From: an uncultured Clostridia bacterium
Lineage (GTDB): Bacteria; Bacillota; Clostridia; Peptostreptococcales; Anaerovoracaceae
NCBI GenBank assembly: GCA_934255435.1
Contig: CAKQNZ010000059.1
Location: forward strand, 1-11,609
DNA length: 11,609 nucleotides
Direction of reading: 5' to 3'
The position numbers were made by a program, and so were the translations under genes. How positions within the stretch are numbered: the stretch's first letter is position 1; each line of letters starts with the position of its first letter. This document shows, one piece after another, positions 7,704 through 11,609 of this stretch. The notes under the pieces were generated by a model. That model was not told the DNA's origin and made no database searches. It saw only the letters and a list, made by a program, of their open reading frames with translations.

Positions 7704-8970
7704 ACTTCCTGTACTTCCCAAAATCCTCCTGTGAAAATTCGCCTTCGAGGACTGTACCTTCTGCTTCATAGCTTATCGACGATATGCTGGCATTGTCGCA
7801 CAGATATGATACTGCACTGCCTTTGTCATATGGGATAAGGAGTCTGGTCTTTATCCTGCTGCCGAAGATTTCTTCCTTTATCATCTTTATGAGCTCATCA
7901 ACGTGATATCCTGTTTTTGCAGATATGCAGATGGCCCTGCCTCCGCTGGCGTCCACCGGCTCACTTACCGCTATGTCTGCTTTGTTGTATACGGTGATGC
8001 GGTTCTTGTCGCCTGCACCAAGCTGCGATATGACACGATCCGTTATATCCATGTGGAAGTCATAGTTTTCGTATGAGCTGTCCACAACGTGTATCAGCAG
8101 ATCGGCATATTTCACTTCTTCCAGCGTGGACTTGAATGCCTCTACAAGTCCGTGGGGCAGCTTACTGACAAAGCCGACTGTATCTATCAGTATGAATTCG
8201 CTGCCCTGCTCAAGCGTTATCTTGCGGTGCTGTGTATCGAGCGTCGCAAAAAGCATGTCCTTTGAATCTACTGTCTTGTCTTCTTTTTCAGAAACGGCCA
8301 GCAGTCTGTTCATTATAGCTGACTTGCCTGAGTTGGTATATCCCACCAGAGCCACTACAGGTATCCCGGATCTTTCTCTGCTGCTGCGCTGAAGCTGTCT
8401 TGTTTTCCCGAGTTTGCGAAGTTCTGCCTTGATGTCGTCTATCCTGCCTGCTATATGGCGCCTGTCAGTCTCCAGTTTCTTTTCTCCGGGGCCTCTTGTG
8501 CCTATGCCTCCTCCAAGTCTTGAAAGGGATCTGCCGAAACCTGTAAGCCTTGGCATCCTGTACTGGAGCTGTGCCAGCTCCACCTGCAGTTTTCCTTCTT
8601 TGGAAACCGCCCTGTCTGCAAATATATCAAGGATCAGTATCGTCCTGTCTATGACTCTGACTCCTGTGGCATCTTCAAGATTCCTTATCTGCACACCCGA
8701 CAGTTCTGTATCGAATATCACCATGTCGGCCTCCATGTTGCGGCATATTTCAGCAAGCTCCTCCACCTTGCCTTTGCCTATGAGGGTCGCTGTATTTGGT
8801 TTTTCCAGCGACTGTATGATGTGACCGATGACCTCGACATTGTCTGCCTCCGCAAGCCCCTGCAGCTCATCCATGGAATATTTGATGTCCTCTTTAAGCT
8901 GGAGTCCTACGATGATGCCTCTGTAGTTTTCGTCCTGTATTATCTCATTGTTTTCATTAAATCTAAGCAT
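7690..8970 (-). CDS. hflX: GTPase HflX
   Basis: 426 residues with complete HflX architecture: an N-terminal domain (1-143), the glycine-rich linker GFGRSLSRLGGGIGTRGPGE at 144-163, a coiled helical segment at 168-197, then a TRAFAC GTPase domain with G1 GYTNSGKS (210-217), G3 DTVG (263-266), G4 NKAD (329-332) and G5 SAK (350-352). HflX binds the 50S subunit and splits or rescues stalled 70S ribosomes, particularly after heat stress; it acts in the cytoplasm. G1 has S where many homologues have A (GYTNAGKS), a mild change. Two in-frame ATGs are possible (8970 and 8988). I prefer 8970, but neither has a visible ribosome binding site. The gene lies 72 bases after yunB and overlaps yigZ. Confidence 0.96.
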   Translation of the reverse strand: MLRFNENNEIIQDENYRGIIVGLQLKEDIKYSMDELQGLAEADNVEVIGHIIQSLEKPNTATLIGKGKVEELAEICRNMEADMVIFDTELSGVQIRNLEDATGVRVIDRTILILDIFADRAVSKEGKLQVELAQLQYRMPRLTGFGRSLSRLGGGIGTRGPGEKKLETDRRHIAGRIDDIKAELRKLGKTRQLQRSSRERSGIPVVALVGYTNSGKSAIMNRLLAVSEKEDKTVDSKDMLFATLDTQHRKITLEQGSEFILIDTVGFVSKLPHGLVEAFKSTLEEVKYADLLIHVVDSSYENYDFHMDITDRVISQLGAGDKNRITVYNKADIAVSEPVDASGGRAICISAKTGYHVDELIKMIKEEIFGSRIKTRLLIPYDKGSAVSYLCDNASISSISYEAEGTVLEGEFSQEDFGKYRKYEII

Positions 8971-9042
8971 GGTTATATAATACCACATTCATGTGATATG
9001 TGCATCTGTCAATGTTTCTGTCCTGCCTGCAGTCTGCCAGCA

Positions 9043-9720
9043 TCAGGTTGCATCGAGTATATCGTCTTTCGGCACCTGAACATAACTGTCCGGCACACTG
9101 CCAAGTATGACGGTCTCAGCTGCGAGTACTGTGTTCTTTGTTTTGAATATCCCTGTGGAAAAAGGCGCCAGCATTTTCACACGACATTCCAGGATCACAT
9201 ATATCTTGTATTTTGTCTGGTTTATGCCCTGTGTTTCGAATTCCGTTTTAAAATCCATGGATGATACGCTCATGGGAACTACTGTAACTGTAACATAAGG
9301 TCCTGTCTGTGAAAGCACTCTGCTGCCGAGGAGTGTACCCAGTGACACCTGAAAATCCTCTCTGCCCATATCCGAAAACCGATCCTGTATATTCATGGAA
9401 AGCTGCGACATCAGCATATTGATGCGCACTGAATCTGCCTGGACCATTTCAAGCGTCCCGCTGCTGTTTCTCTTTTCGTCAAACAAACTGTCGCCGTCGT
9501 TTATTTTTTCAAGTTCTTCGGCCAGAGCCTGATTCACAGTTCTCGATACTATCGCAGTCGCCTTGATACGTGCTGTCTCTTCTATGTTCGGTCCCACTAT
9601 GCTGTGCATAAGACATACTACTGATATGAAGACTGCGGCAAAAACGGCGAGGACCACTGCTGAAGTCTTGCCGGGTCTGCGTCTGCTCCTGCTCTTTTTT
9701 CTCCTGCTGCAGCATTTCAT
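9043..9720 (-). CDS. yunB: sporulation protein YunB
   Basis: 225 residues. A very basic N-terminus (KKSRSRRRPGK) precedes one transmembrane helix at about 19-42, followed by an extracytoplasmic domain containing the conserved family stretches GPNIEETARIKATAIVSRTVNQAL, FSDMGREDFQVSLGTLLGSRVL and VPMSVSSMDFKTEFETQGINQT. In Bacillus subtilis YunB belongs to the mother-cell sigma-E regulon and is needed for efficient sporulation; its biochemical role is unknown. The ATG at 9720 is preceded by GGAGG with 6-base spacing. A terminator stands directly upstream (9746-9789), so the gene needs its own promoter or readthrough; I find no convincing sigma-E promoter. The presence of this gene argues that the organism forms endospores. 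Confidence 0.9.
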   Translation of the reverse strand: MKCCSRRKKSRSRRRPGKTSAVVLAVFAAVFISVVCLMHSIVGPNIEETARIKATAIVSRTVNQALAEELEKINDGDSLFDEKRNSSGTLEMVQADSVRINMLMSQLSMNIQDRFSDMGREDFQVSLGTLLGSRVLSQTGPYVTVTVVPMSVSSMDFKTEFETQGINQTKYKIYVILECRVKMLAPFSTGIFKTKNTVLAAETVILGSVPDSYVQVPKDDILDAT

Positions 9721-9745
9721 CGCACGCCTCCATATCTGCAGGCAG

Positions 9746-9789
9746 AAAAAAACCTGCGTACTACATTGATATGCATCGCAGGTTTTTTT
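9746..9789 (-). terminator. intrinsic terminator after codY, symmetric
   Basis: On the minus strand A7-CCTGCG, an 18-base loop, then CGCAGG followed by T7. The A run and T run extend the stem, and the structure reads equally well on both strands. It starts 35 bases after the codY stop and ends 25 bases before the yunB start. Confidence 0.88.
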
Positions 9790-9824
9790 GTTACATTTTT
9801 GAAGTCTGATGTGCAGGCTGTCTG

Positions 9825-10601
9825 CTACATCTTCATCTTGGCAAGCTCGTCCTTGAACTTGGCGTTGATGATCTTTATCCTTGTTCCCTTCATGCCGAGA
9901 GAACGTGATTCGATAACACCGGCACTTTCCAGTTTCCTGAGTGCATTGACTATTACCGATCTTGTGATTCCTGAACGGTCTGCTATCTTGCTGGCAACCA
10001 GAAGGCCTTCATTGCCGTCCAGCTCTGCAAATATCTGCTGCACAGCCTCTACCTCTGAATAAGACAATGTGCCTATGGCCATCTGCACCATTGCTACCTG
10101 TCTTTCTTCTTCTTCTTCTTCAAGCGACTTCTGTCTCTGGATCTCCAGACCTATTACAGTAGCTCCGTATTCGCCGAGAACAAGATCCTCGTCAGTGAAC
10201 GCCGGCGTATACCTTGTCATCACCAGAGTACCCCATCTCTTGCCGCCTCCCACGATAGGGATTATAGTGTGGAGCTTGTCCGATGTATCATAATCGTATT
10301 TGAATACCTTCAGAGCCTCTTCACCAGACAGGTTGGCTGTAGTCTCTCTGACACTCATCAGTTCCTGATTGTATTCTGCAGGAAGTGTCTCTGTACCTGT
10401 CTCTGGATCCGGGATGGCGAAACTGTCAGATCTGATCTTGTAGTTTACTCCGATAACTTTACCTTTGGCAGTAAGAACGTATACGTTCGAATCCATAAGG
10501 TCGCTTAAAATACCGCACATGTCATTGAACGAAAATGCACCGGTAGGGCTTTCCTGTAAAAGCCAGTTCAGTTTTCTCACTTTGTTTAAAATGTCACTCA
10601 T
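9825..10601 (-). CDS. codY: GTP-sensing pleiotropic transcriptional regulator CodY
   Basis: 258 residues, matching the usual CodY length of about 259. Residues 1-150 form the GAF-type sensor for branched-chain amino acids; a glutamate-rich linker helix (about 152-171) leads to the C-terminal winged helix-turn-helix at about 202-245, containing ASKIADRSGITRSVIVNAL and SAGVIESRSLGMKGT, nearly identical to the Bacillus family. CodY is a dimeric cytoplasmic DNA-binding protein that represses nutrient-acquisition, biosynthesis and stationary-phase genes while GTP and isoleucine/leucine/valine are plentiful. The start at ATG 10601 (MSDILNKVRKLNWLL) is chosen because GAGGT lies 5 bases upstream; a TTG at 10613 would swallow this site. 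It follows hslU, as in Bacillus, but after a 330-base gap with its own promoter, and ends at a strong terminator. Confidence 0.97.
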   Translation of the reverse strand: MSDILNKVRKLNWLLQESPTGAFSFNDMCGILSDLMDSNVYVLTAKGKVIGVNYKIRSDSFAIPDPETGTETLPAEYNQELMSVRETTANLSGEEALKVFKYDYDTSDKLHTIIPIVGGGKRWGTLVMTRYTPAFTDEDLVLGEYGATVIGLEIQRQKSLEEEEEERQVAMVQMAIGTLSYSEVEAVQQIFAELDGNEGLLVASKIADRSGITRSVIVNALRKLESAGVIESRSLGMKGTRIKIINAKFKDELAKMKM

Positions 10602-10648
10602 ACTATACCTCAACTATTGATTAAATTTATTTTGTAAACTCAGTCTAT

Positions 10649-10677
10649 ATTATACCGTCTTTTTTTTAACAAGACAA
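10649..10677 (-). promoter_or_regulatory. sigma-A promoter of codY
   Basis: On the minus strand TTGTCT (10677-10672), a 17-base spacer and a perfect TATAAT (10654-10649). The start point would be near 10642, giving a leader of about 40 bases before the codY ATG. This allows codY to be expressed independently of hslVU. Confidence 0.82.
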
Positions 10678-10690
10678 TACATTTATTTAG

Positions 10691-10705
10691 ACTTTTCGAA
10701 AAAGT
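10691..10705. promoter_or_regulatory. palindrome upstream of the codY promoter, possible CodY box
   Basis: ACTTTTCGAAAAAGT has 6-bp inverted arms (ACTTTT/AAAAGT) and sits 14 bases upstream of the -35. Against the CodY-box consensus AATTTTCWGAAAATT I count four mismatches on either strand, so it is only a weak candidate for autoregulation. The remainder of the hslU-codY gap (10706-10822) is AT-rich and shows nothing else I can name. Confidence 0.3.
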
Positions 10706-10822
10706 TTCTGCCTTTCACACAATTGACACAAACTTGCGTTTATATTTCATGATTTTTCGTATTTTATTGCCTTATATGCTGTAAAAACGATATTTTTTTG
10801 CTGTTTTTAAGTTTTTTAAAAC

Positions 10823-10867
10823 ACTGCTCTGCAACGGTGACATGTGAGCGAATCGTTACAAAGCAGT
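10823..10867 (-). terminator. hairpin downstream of hslU, probable terminator
   Basis: On the minus strand ACUGCUUUGUAACG pairs with CGUUGCAGAGCAGU over 14 bp with a 17-base loop. Two of the pairs are G-U and would be A-C mismatches on the other strand, which points to function in minus-strand RNA. The tail GUUUUAAAAAAC is only modestly U-rich. It begins 64 bases after the hslU stop. Confidence 0.6.
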
Positions 10868-10931
10868 ATCATATTGTTTATGTTGCTGTTTTCTGTACTA
10901 ACTGGAAGAAAATTTCTGTTATAAACTTCTT

Positions 10932-11609
10932 CTACAGTATATATCTGTCGATATCCTCCGGATGTATCTTTTCTTCGAATTTTTCTTTAACGTATTCCTG
11001 ATCTATGACTATCTTCTCATCATCGATGTCCGGTATGTTGAAAGAAATGTCTTCCAGCAGCTTCTCCATTATGGTATGGAGACGTCTTGCACCGATATTC
11101 TCAGTCTGCTCGTTCATCATGAAGGCCATCTCTGCGATCTCGTCTACAGCTCCATCTGTGAACTCGATACCAACGCCTTCTGTCTCAAGCAGAGCTTTAT
11201 GCTGTTTGAGAAGAGCATTTTCAGGAACAGTGAGTATCTTGACGAATGTATCCTTGTCGAGATTCTCAAGTTCCACTCTGATAGGGAAACGTCCCTGCAG
11301 TTCAGGTATGAGATCTGTAGGTTTGGCTGTATGAAAAGCACCTGCACCTATGAACAGGATATGATCTGTCTTGACAGGTCCGTGCTTGGTATTGACAACA
11401 CTTCCCTCGACGATAGGCAGGATGTCCCTCTGGACACCTTCTCTGGAAACGTCGGCTCCGCTCCTGTAGCCTGAACCTGATGCTATCTTGTCTATCTCAT
11501 CTATGAATATGATACCATTCTGCTCAGCATTATGCAGTGCATCGTCTGTGACCTGATCCATGTCTATGAGATTCTGAGCCTCCTCCTCACGGAGTCTATT
11601 TCTGGCTTC
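10932..11609 (-). CDS. hslU: ATP-dependent protease ATPase subunit HslU, C-terminal part
   Basis: The gene runs in from the right edge; 225 C-terminal residues of a protein of roughly 450-470 are visible. They include Walker B ([11 protein letters not shown]), the sensor-1/arginine-finger stretch ([33 protein letters not shown] region), the sensor-2 motif GARRLH and the typical C-terminal end DRYIL, which docks into HslV to activate it. HslU (ClpY) is an AAA+ hexamer that unfolds substrates and feeds them to the HslV (ClpQ) peptidase in the cytoplasm. The N-terminal Walker A and pore loop lie outside the window. Its position before codY follows the conserved order, so hslV and a xerC-type recombinase gene are expected beyond the edge. 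Confidence 0.97.
   Translation of the reverse strand, partial: EARNRLREEEAQNLIDMDQVTDDALHNAEQNGIIFIDEIDKIASGSGYRSGADVSREGVQRDILPIVEGSVVNTKHGPVKTDHILFIGAGAFHTAKPTDLIPELQGRFPIRVELENLDKDTFVKILTVPENALLKQHKALLETEGVGIEFTDGAVDEIAEMAFMMNEQTENIGARRLHTIMEKLLEDISFNIPDIDDEKIVIDQEYVKEKFEEKIHPEDIDRYIL

Noticed and set aside
8977..9012. Promoter for hflX: TTGACA at 9012-9007 with TATTAT at 8982-8977
   Set aside because: The spacer is 24 bases, far from the 16-18 needed, and no better -10 lies at the right distance.
10721..10760. Plus-strand promoter beginning TTGACA near 10723
   Set aside because: The AT-rich hexamer downstream (TATATT) is only 12 bases away and no plus-strand gene follows.

Overview
The window looks like the chromosome of a spore-forming member of the Clostridia (Bacillota). 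The evidence is an hslU-codY neighbourhood, the sporulation gene yunB, GGAGG-type ribosome binding sites and a BspA-type leucine-rich-repeat protein of the kind common in gut and oral anaerobes. I cannot name the genus from sequence alone; Anaerovoracaceae- or Lachnospiraceae-like organisms are only a guess. Every gene I support lies on the minus strand, so the biological reading order is from the right edge to the left.

Right part (9825-11609): the C-terminal half of hslU (ATPase of the HslVU protease) runs in from the right edge and ends at a hairpin. Next come a 330-base AT-rich gap with a good sigma-A-type promoter, then codY (GTP/branched-chain amino acid-sensing repressor), closed by a strong symmetric terminator. 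hslU followed by codY matches the conserved order known from Bacillus (codV-clpQ-clpY-codY).

Middle (7053-9720): yunB (sporulation membrane protein), hflX (ribosome-associated GTPase) and a YigZ/IMPACT-family gene follow. hflX and yigZ overlap by 14 bases and are probably translationally coupled.

Left part (372-6992): one very large gene fills more than half of the window. It encodes about 2206 residues: an N-terminal BspA-associated module, 11 DUF285-type leucine-rich repeats, a Listeria-Bacteroides (InlB B-like) repeat, a linker, 20 tandem domains of about 77 residues (YDM...YDG...GLPEGV...DAG.Y.A...W.I.KA) and a small Ig-like C-terminal domain. These domains are normally found in secreted surface proteins, yet no signal peptide, membrane segment or LPXTG anchor is visible. 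Repeat 17 carries a 24-residue insertion. To the left are a hairpin and then a tRNA-Val(UAC) gene with its own near-consensus promoter.

Apart from the giant repeat protein, the window is ordinary housekeeping and sporulation sequence. I see no CRISPR array, phage, insertion sequence or defence system. The giant protein is the only candidate for something unusual.
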